From positions 783,274 through 847,273 of the forward strand of contig NZ_JAJUXK010000003.1 in NCBI RefSeq assembly GCF_021390335.1: a stretch of DNA of 64,000 bases, read 5' to 3'. The stretch is from Dyadobacter sp. CY343 (lineage in GTDB: Bacteria; Bacteroidota; Bacteroidia; Cytophagales; Spirosomataceae). Shown here piece after piece: positions 47,501 to 55,723 of this stretch. The translations under genes were made by a program, and so were the position numbers. The number at the start of each line of letters is the position of its first letter. The stretch's first letter is position 1. The notes under the pieces were generated by a model. It was not told the DNA's origin. It did not search any database and saw only the letters and a program-made list of their open reading frames with translations.

Positions 47501-47786
47501 ACTGACCGTCGGTACCGGTAGTGGTTCCTTTGCTCGTTCCTTTTACGATCACACTCACGCCCGGCAACGGGCTGTTCTTTTCGTCTACTACCTTGCCTGT
47601 CAGGGTTTTGTCAAAACGCTGATATACAAGCGCAGCACGTGCGCCGGTCGCTGGAACGCCGGTCGCTGGGACGCCGGCCGCTGGCGCTGTTCCGGCCACA
47701 GCCTGGAATTGCAATATTCCTGTTACCGACAAGGCACAAAGGATCCTGCAAAATCCCGGGCGGGAATTTCGTCTGATTAGGTTCAT
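44553..47786 (-). CDS. SusC/RagA TonB-linked outer membrane transporter (PUL3)
   Basis: A 1077-residue SusC-type transporter. The signal peptide is followed by an unusual low-complexity stretch with repeated PATGV (about residues 34-49), then the carboxypeptidase-like domain (LTGKVVDEKNSPLPGVSVIVKG in part, about 61-140), TEVVVVGYGTQ, the plug (DIESISILKDASAAIYG) and the barrel ending LFNAGFTINF. There is no STN domain. It is the first gene of PUL3, with about 500 bases of non-coding sequence upstream. No hydrolase gene follows in this locus, so the substrate cannot be guessed from neighbours. Confidence 0.94.
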   Translation of the reverse strand: MNLIRRNSRPGFCRILCALSVTGILQFQAVAGTAPAAGVPATGVPATGARAALVYQRFDKTLTGKVVDEKNSPLPGVSVIVKGTSKGTTTGTDGQFSLLVEDAAQTLTFSFIGYTSQDVTIGSQSAFTITLLPSSEELTEVVVVGYGTQSSAAVTGAVSNIQARDLIRTPSIGTSDALVGRVQGITARKADARPGAATTIQIRNLGAPLYVIDGVPSDAANFNNLGQNDIESISILKDASAAIYGLRAANGVVLVTTKRGKAGDGPAKININAYYGLQNFTRYPKPASAYQHMRGLVESDVNQGRTPSITREELEKWRVGTEKGYQSFDYYKMVMRPNVPQYSLNANVSGGTEKVSYFLSVGHLNQDALIRDFNFKRTNVQANIESYVTKKLKVGAQISGRIENRSQAGVPGLDDYFNPFLSIFTMWPTERPYANDNPKYINQTHNVNVNPATYKKEITGYVDELTRVVKGNFYAEYDFAFGLKAKGTYSYQYHNFDFDGFEYTYDAYNYDAATDTYNIAAGGGNQNPWRERRKRNIVDRFAQFQLNYNKTFGDHELSAVAAYEQSDNVNTYLVVHTVPPNNYIPLMSFANQDLLIDEWSTEARAGYIGRINYNYKQKYLVEAVGRYDGSFLYAPGKRFGFFPGVSAGWRISEEEFFKGKLENVFSSLKIRASYGRTGSDRNATVANEPFIVAPFSYLPGYNFLQGSAIFNGQYNIGVRPRGLPITTLSWITNISSNVGIDFGLLGGKLSGQFDIFERKREGLPAARYDVLLPSEVGYSLPNENLNSDTHRGMEGVLTYKSSVGQVDYTLSANATLSRRRDLDFYKPRFGNSYNEYRDSYVDRWGNINWGYQVEGQFQSQEQIESHPINNDEQGNRTQLPGDFIYKDINGDGIINTLDERPIGYAEGANPYVSFALNGSVAYKGFSLFFDFAGASLQSFQRAWELKIPYQNNGTSPHFMLEDRWHRADPFDATSEWIPGTYPAIRKDNSSHVNFRKSDFWITNVRYIRLRNIELGYSFDQKIFKKLGSNGFRVYVNASNLFSIDNVKKYEIDPEISSGNALVYPQQRLFNAGFTINF
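47643..47687. repeat. 15-base tandem repeat in the susC of PUL3
   Basis: Three units of GCCGG(T/C)CGCTGG plus three variable bases stand in line (47643, 47658 and 47673). In the protein they encode the PATGV-like repeat between signal peptide and first domain. Whole-codon units could change copy number without a frameshift. Confidence 0.8.
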
Positions 47787-48220
47787 AAATTTTAGTTTTG
47801 GATTACAGGTGAGAAATAAAGATTTGCATACTGGATTGTTTATTTATATAATTTATTGATAAAATGCCATGAAAAATCCGACATAAGTGTAGCGTCCGGC
47901 AGATTACGGTCATCTGCCGACCCTGTTAAAAAAGCACCTGATTCTGCTGCCGGATCGCGGAATTCACTCAGCACATATCCTAACCCACAGCACTAAACGC
48001 AAGATCAAACCCTCCGCCATAGTACTTAGTGTACAGCTGCGGCTCAAACTTATTCGATTTTCACAATACAATTTTAAAGCAAAATAATGCTAAAAACATT
48101 TCTTGTTTTGATTAGTACTGACTGTATTTTGATCCATTTTTACATACAATGCATAAGATTGCTGAAAAATACGGCTAGAACGCTTCGTTAACGCTTATTA
48201 TGAAAATGAACACCGGACAC
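47787..48220. other. Long non-coding region upstream of PUL3
   Basis: About 430 bases without a convincing gene. It holds the PUL3 promoter, the inverted repeat at 47897-47919, and at 48045-48052 a minus-strand TAAGTTTG that fits TAnnTTTG, but without a well-spaced -33 element. The part next to susC is strongly A+T-rich. Confidence 0.4.
47897..47919. promoter_or_regulatory. Inverted repeat upstream of PUL3 susC (candidate operator)
   Basis: Perfect arms CGGCAGAT (47897-47904) and ATCTGCCG (47912-47919) surround a seven-base centre, 110 bases before the susC start. No T run follows on either strand, so it is a protein-binding site or leader hairpin rather than a terminator. Confidence 0.5.
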
Positions 48221-48256
48221 AAAAAAAACGGGCACGAAGCTCAGCTTCCCACCCGT
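48221..48256 (-). terminator. Intrinsic terminator of the lipoprotein gene at 48281
   Basis: ACGGGCACGAAGC pairs with GCTTCCCACCCGT around TCA with few mismatches, followed on the minus strand by eight T residues. Confidence 0.85.
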
Positions 48257-48280
48257 TCAGACTATTGCAATAGAGGCTGG

Positions 48281-48970
48281 TTACATTAAATCTTTATACC
48301 GCGAAATGATCAGGTATTTAACTTTTCCTTTTTCCAGATTGATCTGAACATCTTCCGAAATACCGGGTTCTAACTGGTAGCGGAAATACCACTGAGGCGA
48401 GGCGGCCATTACCGGATCAAAACCTGTCGCGAGGTCTTTTGTCAATAGGCTGATCCGCTCAAACTTATTAGCGTAAGACTTGTCGCCGCTGATCTTTGTG
48501 AGCTTCTGGTAAACCACATCGGCATTGTCGCCCAGCCGGACAGACGAAGAGGCATTCTTTTTCAGAGGCCACTGGTCGAGATACCTTCCGCTATTCAGGT
48601 AAATGCTGCTGACTGATCCTGATTGTAACGTGATCTGCACACCTGTGTCGGTGCCGATCTGCTCGTCAAGCAATAGGTAAGTGTACAGTTTCAGCCGGCC
48701 GTTGAGCTGACTCAGGTCCGAAAATATATTTCCAACGATGTTGGCGTATTCGATTCCTTTCGGCCTCAGCTGCTGCAATTTTGTGTAGGCGCTCGCCGCT
48801 TCCTCATCGATTGCTAGTCCGAGATGTCCGCCCGAGGAAATACTGTCGCGGCTGATCAGAATCGGCCATCGCGGCTCTACAATGGGCTTAGGTTCAGCAA
48901 TTTCTGTATTCATACAACCACCTAGCAGAAATGCAAAGGCGAAAAACGAGGGTAGCAGGAATTTTTTCAT
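48281..48970 (-). CDS. Lipoprotein of unknown function
   Basis: Start placed at the ATG giving MKKFLLPSFFAFAFLLGGC, 13 codons inside the longest frame, because the lipobox (LGGC, Cys19) then lies at the normal distance. The mature protein of about 210 residues is mixed alpha/beta without a motif I recognise. It is 152 bases downstream of the sugar dehydrogenase gene, so it may be co-transcribed with it. A strong terminator follows. Confidence 0.75.
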   Translation of the reverse strand: MKKFLLPSFFAFAFLLGGCMNTEIAEPKPIVEPRWPILISRDSISSGGHLGLAIDEEAASAYTKLQQLRPKGIEYANIVGNIFSDLSQLNGRLKLYTYLLLDEQIGTDTGVQITLQSGSVSSIYLNSGRYLDQWPLKKNASSSVRLGDNADVVYQKLTKISGDKSYANKFERISLLTKDLATGFDPVMAASPQWYFRYQLEPGISEDVQINLEKGKVKYLIISRYKDLM

Positions 48971-49122
48971 CAGTAAGAGTTTCGGTAAATCAATACTCAA
49001 CAGACGCACCGTCCTCGATTTTGGTTGTAACCGTAAAGCGACTTTTATTAAGCCGCTTGCATTGCCGATTGGCCGAAATCAGTTCAGTCGGCCAATCTTT
49101 ACTGACTGGCCGACTGCCTTAT

Positions 49123-50361
49123 TTATTGACGCGAAACCCTGTAAATAACGCCGTTGGTATCGTCGGAAAACAGCAGCGAACCGTCTGTGTGTACCGTTAC
49201 GCCCACCAGCCTGCCAAAATGCGCCCGGTTATCGTTGACTACGAACCCGGTCACAAAATCTTCAAAGCGGACTGGTTTTCCGCTCTCGAAATGCATGCGC
49301 ACGATCTTGTAACCCACAGGCGTGCTTCTGTTCCAGGAACCACGCATAGCTACAAATGCGTCGTTTATATATTCAGCCGGGAACATTGCGCCATTGTAAA
49401 ACGCCATTCCCATCGGGGCTGAGTGCGCTTGGTAGGTAAGCGTCGGCAAAGTCGTTTTTTGAAGGTATTGACTGTAACTAGTGTCGCCTTTGGGCCTGTC
49501 GCCGGGGTTATATTTCCCCTCTCCGTAAATGTAAGGCCAGCCGTAGTCCGCGCCTTGCTTGATCATATTAACCTCCTCTTTCTGCTCATCGTCGCCGAGC
49601 CAGTCTATCCCGTGATCCATTCCCCACAATTCTTTCGTTTCAGGATGCCAGCCAAAGCCGATCGTATTCCTCAAACCTTTCGCAAATATCTTTCTGTTCG
49701 ACCCGTCTTCTTCCGCGCGCAGGATCGTCGCATTTTCGGGATTAGGCTCCGGGCAGGAGTTGCAGGTACTTCCCACCGTTAGGTACATTTTTCCATCCGG
49801 GCCAAATCCGATGGTCCGGTTGGGATGCTGTCCACCGTCGGGCAGGTCGCTGATCAACATACGCGGCTGGCCTAGCGTACCGTCTGCATTCATATCGGCC
49901 ACGTACACTTCATTCACGGCCACCATGTACATTTTGTTGTTATGAATGCTCAAACCATGCACCTGCTTAATATTTGCCACTGTTTTGATCACCTCGGCTG
50001 CGCCGTCATTATTAGTATCCTGCAACATCAGCACAATGCCTGCTTCCCTGTCCGACGCGTAAATCTGCCCGTCCGTACCGGTCACCAGTATCCTCGGCTT
50101 ACCCAGTTTTTCAGCAAATTTGCTGATCTTGAACCCAGCCGGTACTTTCAGCTGAGCAATATTGGCGTCGGTAGCCTGCTGCAAGGCGGGATAGAAAACA
50201 TACCCCTTTATTTCACTCGAAGTAGGCTCCTTATCGGTTTCAGGAATAACAGTTTCCCACAGATCGCTGGCTTCTTTGCAACTTGTCAGTGCAAGCGGCA
50301 GGATGGTTGCGGCAGCGAAACCCAGCCGCAAAAAAGATATTAAAGGATATTTTCTTTTCAT
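49123..50361 (-). CDS. PQQ-type sugar dehydrogenase lipoprotein (GSDH/sorbosone family)
   Basis: A 412-residue lipoprotein (lipobox LTSC, Cys28) with a six-bladed propeller of the glucose/sorbosone dehydrogenase type: VPAGFKISKFAEKLGKPR, NRTIGFGPDGKMYLTVGS, IFAKGLRNTIGFGWHP, GADYGWPYIYG and VAMRGSWNRSTPVGYK. CNSCPEPNPEN near residue 205 is typical of the sorbosone-dehydrogenase-like branch. Such enzymes oxidise sugars or sugar aldehydes in the periplasm, probably with PQQ. Unlike the PUL2 homologue it has no cytochrome domain, so it needs a separate electron acceptor. It is divergent from the histidine kinase gene at 50527. Confidence 0.88.
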   Translation of the reverse strand: MKRKYPLISFLRLGFAAATILPLALTSCKEASDLWETVIPETDKEPTSSEIKGYVFYPALQQATDANIAQLKVPAGFKISKFAEKLGKPRILVTGTDGQIYASDREAGIVLMLQDTNNDGAAEVIKTVANIKQVHGLSIHNNKMYMVAVNEVYVADMNADGTLGQPRMLISDLPDGGQHPNRTIGFGPDGKMYLTVGSTCNSCPEPNPENATILRAEEDGSNRKIFAKGLRNTIGFGWHPETKELWGMDHGIDWLGDDEQKEEVNMIKQGADYGWPYIYGEGKYNPGDRPKGDTSYSQYLQKTTLPTLTYQAHSAPMGMAFYNGAMFPAEYINDAFVAMRGSWNRSTPVGYKIVRMHFESGKPVRFEDFVTGFVVNDNRAHFGRLVGVTVHTDGSLLFSDDTNGVIYRVSRQ

Positions 50362-50526
50362 TTGGTTTTTATAATTTGATGATGATGAAATTGATTAAAA
50401 TGCAAGTCTGAATTAGAATTGACAACCTGTTAAAAAAGATGTACCAAAGCATTCCCAAAGCAGTAATCCCTTCCTGGACGCATCTTGGAACGATTCTTTG
50501 CCAACGGGGATAATCCACAATCAATA

Positions 50527-51804
50527 ATGGCAGCAAAAAAAACAATTGATAAAACGCAGGTTGCGGCATGTAGCAACTTCCTGCTTATTCGCAGGGAAAC
50601 TATGCTCAACAACTGGCGCCAGCGATGCGCCCTGGATCAGCACCTTACCAGTAAAAGCACCTTTTCGAGGGAAGAATTCAATGACCAGATGCCGGTACTG
50701 CTCGATATTTTACACCAAAGATTAAATGACGAGCCGCCCGTTTATGATCCGCTGCTGGCAGCCAATGAACATGGCCTCCACCGGTGGCAATCCGGTTACG
50801 AGCTTCCCGATCTGATTATCGAGATGGAACATTTGTTCGCTATCCTGCATGAAGAAGTCCATTCCTTTGAGCAGGCACAGGAGCATATGAGCCCAACCGC
50901 ACTTTCGAAGATATACCGGGAAATATACCAGATATACTCCGAATCCTGCCGGGGCAGCATTGTTTACTACCACGAGCTCAGGCAGACCACTGCGGCTGAA
51001 CAGGCAGCCCGTTTACAACAGGCATTGGACCAGCTTCAGGAACTTGCGAAAATGCGGAGCGAGCATTTGCGCCATAGTTCACACGATTTGCGATCGAGTT
51101 TCAGCGTGCTGCTGATGTCGTCCCACCTCTGGCAGCTTGACACGAGCGACCTTGACAAAACGGAGCTTATCGGCATGTTGAACAGAAACCTGAATTCTAT
51201 CCGGGATATGTTGCTGCAACTGACCGACTTCGCCCGGATCGAGGCGGGGCAAGAGACACTTGTGACCAAAAAATTTGATGTAGCTGCGATGATCCGCGAA
51301 ACAACCGATCTGATCAGGCCGGCGGCAGAAGCCAAAAAATTGACGCTCATGGCAGAAGGACCCGAAAAGCTGATGATCGACAGCGACCGCGTACAGATTC
51401 AGCGTGTACTCCAGAACCTGCTTTACAACGCGATCAAGTACACACAAACGGGTAGCATCAATGTCACCTGGGCACCTGAAAGCGAAGCAAGATGGATTTT
51501 GAGCGTTCAGGACACAGGACCCGGATTTGCGGAAAACTCCCCGGTGAGCTTACTCGCCGATCAACTGAGACCACCGATACATTCGCCAGCTATCTATCAG
51601 GAAATGCTGCAAAAACCGGCGCCGACGGTATCTAATAAGAAAGAAAAGGTGGATCTGAAAGAGAGTGAGGGACTCGGGTTGTTCATTGTAAAGAAAATCT
51701 GCGAATTGATGAAGGCCAGTATGGACATTGAAAGCAAGCCTGGATTCGGTACGCTCGTCAGGATCAAGTTTCAATGTAACCAGGAGCAAAACAGACAGGC
51801 GTAG
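50527..51804 (+). CDS. Soluble sensor histidine kinase with RsbRD-like N-terminus
   Basis: Start set at the ATG giving MAAKKTIDKT (425 residues); the frame is open 14 codons further. No membrane segment or signal peptide is present. Residues 10-150 look like the helical RsbRD-type N-terminal domain (FLLIRRETMLNNWRQRC, then ELPDLIIEMEHLFAIL). A coiled linker leads to a HisKA domain with the phosphorylated His186 in HSSHDLRSSF, and then a HATPase with N box LLYNAIKYT, G1 DTGPGFA and G2 GLGLFIV. No response regulator is adjacent, so it is an orphan. It may respond to a cytoplasmic or gas/redox signal; that is inference. Confidence 0.88.
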   Translation: MAAKKTIDKTQVAACSNFLLIRRETMLNNWRQRCALDQHLTSKSTFSREEFNDQMPVLLDILHQRLNDEPPVYDPLLAANEHGLHRWQSGYELPDLIIEMEHLFAILHEEVHSFEQAQEHMSPTALSKIYREIYQIYSESCRGSIVYYHELRQTTAAEQAARLQQALDQLQELAKMRSEHLRHSSHDLRSSFSVLLMSSHLWQLDTSDLDKTELIGMLNRNLNSIRDMLLQLTDFARIEAGQETLVTKKFDVAAMIRETTDLIRPAAEAKKLTLMAEGPEKLMIDSDRVQIQRVLQNLLYNAIKYTQTGSINVTWAPESEARWILSVQDTGPGFAENSPVSLLADQLRPPIHSPAIYQEMLQKPAPTVSNKKEKVDLKESEGLGLFIVKKICELMKASMDIESKPGFGTLVRIKFQCNQEQNRQA

Positions 51805-51825
51805 CAAATGCTACGCCTGGGTTTT
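51797..51825 (+). terminator. Terminator overlapping the histidine kinase stop codon
   Basis: AGGCGTAGCA (51797-51806) pairs with TGCTACGCCT (51809-51818), followed by GGGTTTTCT. The stop codon TAG lies inside the left arm. Confidence 0.75.
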
Positions 51826-52011
51826 CTAATTTTCAATATTCAACTGCTCACGAATATCCGCCCTGGTACCCTGAATGAAAAGCTTCTCCTCATTTTTAAG
51901 TATTACCAGGCAAAATCGCATATCAGCATCGGGGATTATTTCAGCGACCTCAGCGGCGGATATTAAGACGTCGCTACCATCATCTTTGGCTTTAAATATT
52001 ACAGGTTCCAT
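51826..52011 (-). CDS. Small protein of unknown function
   Basis: A 61-residue acidic frame (MEPVIFKAKDDGSDVLISAAEVAEIIP, then a beta-type FCLVILKNEEKLFIQG and ADIREQLNIEN). The composition is protein-like, with a plausible beta-strand core, and it fits the space between the kinase terminator and the amylase gene, which reads in the same direction 28 bases upstream. I do not recognise a family. Confidence 0.5.
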   Translation of the reverse strand: MEPVIFKAKDDGSDVLISAAEVAEIIPDADMRFCLVILKNEEKLFIQGTRADIREQLNIEN

Positions 52012-52039
52012 ATACTGCTATTGACTAAAATTGAATCTG

Positions 52040-53527
52040 TTACTGTTGCACCGCCCACACACTGACCGAGCGACCGTTCACGCTGAACTCAGCATTTCCA
52101 TCCTCCCCTATCACCACCGCCTCGCCGATATTTCCCATATAATCAACAAAAGTTTTACCCGCATGCTGCTGGCCGACATACATCTTTTTCGATGCATTTT
52201 CATGGTTCGATATCAGCACCGCACAACCTGAAATGTCGCGGCTTTCGTCGCCTTCGAGCGTCCATCCGATACAATTGATCTCGTCAAAATATTCGTGTTG
52301 CGCCCCGTAGGCGATGTTTTTTCTCACGTACAGCAGGGTTTCCAGACGGTCGAGCTTTTCGAGTGTGATCTCGTGCTCCTGTTCGTCGGGGCCGATATCT
52401 TTGTATTTTGATCCATACAAATCGGTGTAGAAAATGCACGGATAACCTGCTTCGCGCAGCAAAATGACCGCATAAGCGATCGGCCTGAACCAGCCTTCTA
52501 CGGTTTGTTCGAGCGATTGCAGCGGCTGGGTATCGTGATTTTCAACCAATGTAACCGCCAGCTCGGGCATTGTCTGTACGAGCGTATCGTCCAGAATGGT
52601 CCGGAGATCATAGTGTTCATTTTCTTTCGAAGCCCGGAAAAAATTAGCCTGCAAAGGCGCGTCGAAAAGCGAAACGCGTTTTTCGGTCGCTTCAATATAA
52701 GCCAGCATAGAACCCAGGTCGTAAGGCGCCCAGTACTCTCCTACCGTGTAAAATTCTTTCTGGAACTTGCCGCGTAAATGGTCCAGCCACTCGTTGAAGA
52801 ACGCGGGGTCCATGTGCTTGATCGCGTCCAGCCTGAAACCGTCGCAATTCACGGTTTCTATAAACCATTCCCCCCAGTTTTTCAGCTCCTGCCGCACGTG
52901 CGGGTTACGGAAGTCGATGTCCGACAACATAAGGTAATCATAGTTGCCATTTTCCAGGTCGAGCACATCCTGCCAGCCGCCGCCGTACTGATTTTGGATA
53001 CTGTAAATTGCATTTTGCTCACTTGAAGCATTATAATCCACACCCGAAAAGCACTGAAAATCCCAGACAAACTGGGAATATTTGCCACCTCTGCCGGGGA
53101 ACGTGAACTTAGTATACGCTTCGATTTCAAAGGTATCACTCACGAACTCGTTCCGGTTTTCCGGCGTAACTTCCTTTACCGGCACCATTTCGGTTTCATC
53201 CGCGCCGCCCATGTGGTTGAGCACTACGTCGCAGTAAACCTGCAAACCGGCTCCTTTCGCGGTAGCAATAGCGTCGATCAGCTCTTCTTTGGTACCGTAT
53301 TTGGTTCTGACCGAGCCTTTTTGATCGAATTCCCCCAAATCGTAAAGATCGTAGGAATCATAGCCGGAAGAATCGGCGCCTTCCATGCCTTTGTGTGCGG
53401 GCGGTATCCAAACCGAGTCGATACCGATACTTTTGAGACGTTGAGATTCGTTTTTGAAGTGTTGCCAAAGACTGCCATCGGCCGGATAGTACCATTCGAA
53501 GAATTGCAGCATTGTAAAATTTTCCAT
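52040..53527 (-). CDS. amyA: Cytoplasmic alpha-amylase (GH13, AmyA type)
   Basis: A 495-residue enzyme, the same length as E. coli AmyA and similar along its whole length (TMLQFFEWYYPADGSLW, YDSYDLYDLGEFDQKGS). It has no signal peptide and acts in the cytoplasm on maltodextrin or glycogen. The four GH13 regions are DVVLNH, GFRLDAIKH (nucleophile Asp234), VGEYWA (acid/base Glu264) and VENHDT (Asp332). The C-terminal beta-domain ends ASFSVNGRSVSVW-like (read NAEFSVNGRSVSVW). The branching enzyme gene 3.5 kb away suggests a glycogen/dextrin role. Confidence 0.94.
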   Translation of the reverse strand: MENFTMLQFFEWYYPADGSLWQHFKNESQRLKSIGIDSVWIPPAHKGMEGADSSGYDSYDLYDLGEFDQKGSVRTKYGTKEELIDAIATAKGAGLQVYCDVVLNHMGGADETEMVPVKEVTPENRNEFVSDTFEIEAYTKFTFPGRGGKYSQFVWDFQCFSGVDYNASSEQNAIYSIQNQYGGGWQDVLDLENGNYDYLMLSDIDFRNPHVRQELKNWGEWFIETVNCDGFRLDAIKHMDPAFFNEWLDHLRGKFQKEFYTVGEYWAPYDLGSMLAYIEATEKRVSLFDAPLQANFFRASKENEHYDLRTILDDTLVQTMPELAVTLVENHDTQPLQSLEQTVEGWFRPIAYAVILLREAGYPCIFYTDLYGSKYKDIGPDEQEHEITLEKLDRLETLLYVRKNIAYGAQHEYFDEINCIGWTLEGDESRDISGCAVLISNHENASKKMYVGQQHAGKTFVDYMGNIGEAVVIGEDGNAEFSVNGRSVSVWAVQQ

Positions 53528-53629
53528 AAAAATGACAAAGGGCTGCGGGGTTGAATGCAGCAGATTAACTACATTAAATAACCATACCGACCCAAAATCC
53601 GGGCTGCAAGTTATCCTGAATCAAACCGC

Positions 53630-54640
53630 TTACTTGATCGCGCGTTTTGCCCAGTTGAAGATCGTGGAATACACTTCTTCCCGCACCGGTTTTCTGGAAA
53701 GTACCAGATCGTGCATCCCGCCGGGAACCGACTGAATGCTGTATTGACCTACGATATTCTGTGCCTGCCGAGCTACTTCACTCACATTCAGAATTGCATC
53801 GCCGCTAAACATCACGTCGCTCCATTTCTTCTCATCGATAGATTTGGCTGCGTGCAGGACCAGAACGGGTTTATTGATCTGCAAACCCTGGGCGAGTTTT
53901 TCCTGCCCGATATTCACAGCACGGAGCCAGCCGAAGTTGACAGGAGGCGCTATAAGTGGCTTGAAACCAAGACTATAAGACCATTCCCCACGAAAATCTT
54001 TATGCAAACTTTCGCCATAAAGCGGGTTCAAACCCAGATCGATAAGCGTTTCCGGGCGTTTTTCGGCGCGCTTGATCATCAAAGGCAATGCCGTTTTTTT
54101 CAGGCCGGACTTGAATTCGAGCGCGAACAACGGACTGTTCAGCAACACTGCGTCAAAACGCTCTTTCCCGCTATTTGCATCCGCGTACATGGAAACGACC
54201 AGCCCACCGAGCGAGTGCCCCATCAGCAGTACCTTCGTATTTCCTTCGTTGTGAATGATACTTAATGCGGTATCGATGTCGGCGAAATATTCGGAAAGGT
54301 CACGGACATTGTTGAATTTCTGATGAGCCAGCCACGAGCGGCCATACTTGCGCAGGTCGACAGCGTAGAAGTTATACCCTTCCTTCAAAAACCGCTCGCC
54401 CATTTCTTCCTGAAAAAAGTAATCGTTGAAGCCGTGCACATATAACACCGCCTTCGTACTCTTTTCAGCCGTTGTTTTTCTGATTACAGTACAAGTAACA
54501 CTCCCCTCATAATCGCCGGGCTGCACAATAGTAGCCTGTTTGAATTCCTTCCCAAGGATATCGGTGAAGTAAGTGGCCTGGGCAAAGGCGGAACAGGCGG
54601 TGATCCAAACCAGGAGCAGGTGACTGACTATTGTTTTCAA
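53630..54640 (-). CDS. Exported alpha/beta hydrolase (lysophospholipase-like)
   Basis: A 336-residue protein with a signal peptide ending near ACSAFAQ. It has the alpha/beta hydrolase fold of the Hydrolase_4 group: oxyanion region VLYVHGFNDYF, nucleophile elbow GHSLGG (Ser near residue 144), likely acid in SGDAIL, and catalytic His in PGGMHDLVLS. The substrate is unknown; family members are monoacylglycerol lipases or lysophospholipases. It is 102 bases after the start of the amylase gene, in the same direction. It may be a single-gene unit. Confidence 0.88.
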   Translation of the reverse strand: MKTIVSHLLLVWITACSAFAQATYFTDILGKEFKQATIVQPGDYEGSVTCTVIRKTTAEKSTKAVLYVHGFNDYFFQEEMGERFLKEGYNFYAVDLRKYGRSWLAHQKFNNVRDLSEYFADIDTALSIIHNEGNTKVLLMGHSLGGLVVSMYADANSGKERFDAVLLNSPLFALEFKSGLKKTALPLMIKRAEKRPETLIDLGLNPLYGESLHKDFRGEWSYSLGFKPLIAPPVNFGWLRAVNIGQEKLAQGLQINKPVLVLHAAKSIDEKKWSDVMFSGDAILNVSEVARQAQNIVGQYSIQSVPGGMHDLVLSRKPVREEVYSTIFNWAKRAIK

Positions 54641-54734
54641 TGCAGGGTAAATTGGAAATGAAGGTATAAATATAGCTTCACTTCCTCATTTACAATTCCG
54701 GGCCGTCAAATTTTTAGCCGCCGGCAGATAAACC

Positions 54735-55559
54735 CTACTCTATCTTCTTCAACTCCTCGCCTCTATCGGGTTTCAGGTTGACAGCTTTGAACTCGGGATT
54801 TGTGTTGTTTTCGATGATAAAACCTTTTGCCAGATCAATTTCGACACGGATAGAATTGGTTTTGAATTTAAAAATATGTCCGCCGGATTTGAGATCGTCG
54901 GCCACGTAATGCAAATGGAAGCCGGGCACATTGGTCCGTGCGAGGTACGGGGGAAGCAGGAATCCGTTGCAGATACCTTGCGTATTTTTCAGCTCAAAAA
55001 CGGCCTGGTTTGTTTTTAAATGCTCACTCAGCGTTTTGTAGGGAGGCTTTGCAGGACTGGCTGCACGGGTGGTCATTTCCGAAAACTTTCCGGTGATCCG
55101 CAATGCATAAATGCCGTTTGGATTCAGAATACTTACTAAATGCTCCTGGACTTTTTCATAGCTCAGGTTTTCGCCAGCGATCGTGATGACCGTGTCAGCT
55201 TTAAAAAATTTCACAAACGCGGCGGAGGTACTGTCCATGTCGCGCGCCACTTTAACCGAACCATCGTGTGAAACTTTATACACCTTCCCGTTATTGATGA
55301 TGAGTTCGCCGTCGACCTTATTGAATGTACCGACTCCAAAATCGCCTTTGGTTTTCAGGCTGGCTATGTTCAGGTCACCGTCAAATACGCCCGCCATTAA
55401 TGCGTCGATAATAGAATACTGGTACATGAAATCCTGGTCTACAAGGGAAGTACCGATATGTTTTTGTGGGTTCTGGCTGGATTTACAGTTGGTTAGAAGG
55501 CCGGTTACTATAATGATAAGTAGAAGATTTTTTACATAACGTGAAAATACACTGGACAT
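54735..55559 (-). CDS. Acetolactate decarboxylase, lipoprotein form
   Basis: A 274-residue protein with a lipobox LTNC (Cys25). The mature part matches alpha-acetolactate decarboxylase: KGDFGVGTFNKVDGELIINNG (read in parts, residues 71-90, with Glu85) and PGFHLHYVADD with GGH. His215, His217 and His228 have the 2 and 11 spacing of the zinc ligands known from the Bacillus-type enzyme, and Arg165 and the last residue Glu274 fit the other two active-site positions. The enzyme converts 2-acetolactate to acetoin. A membrane-anchored, exported form is unusual outside a few Gram-positive secreted enzymes. No acetolactate synthase gene is adjacent. Confidence 0.87.
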   Translation of the reverse strand: MSSVFSRYVKNLLLIIIVTGLLTNCKSSQNPQKHIGTSLVDQDFMYQYSIIDALMAGVFDGDLNIASLKTKGDFGVGTFNKVDGELIINNGKVYKVSHDGSVKVARDMDSTSAAFVKFFKADTVITIAGENLSYEKVQEHLVSILNPNGIYALRITGKFSEMTTRAASPAKPPYKTLSEHLKTNQAVFELKNTQGICNGFLLPPYLARTNVPGFHLHYVADDLKSGGHIFKFKTNSIRVEIDLAKGFIIENNTNPEFKAVNLKPDRGEELKKIE

Positions 55560-55723
55560 AATTGGAGGTTGAGGTGATAATTACTAATGCAGTTTTTAGA
55601 TTTCTCTACTCTTCCACGATTTCCATATTTCACTTGCAACACTTTAAAAATTGGTTTTTAAGTAAAAAGAAGACATCTTAAAGAAACATTGACCATCCCG
55701 AAGTCACCCAATACCGATCTTCA

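Noticed and set aside
48045..48052. Minus-strand TAAGTTTG as PUL3 promoter
   Set aside because: It fits TAnnTTTG, but no TTG lies at 19-21 bases, and the leader would be over 250 bases. Too weak to list as a promoter.
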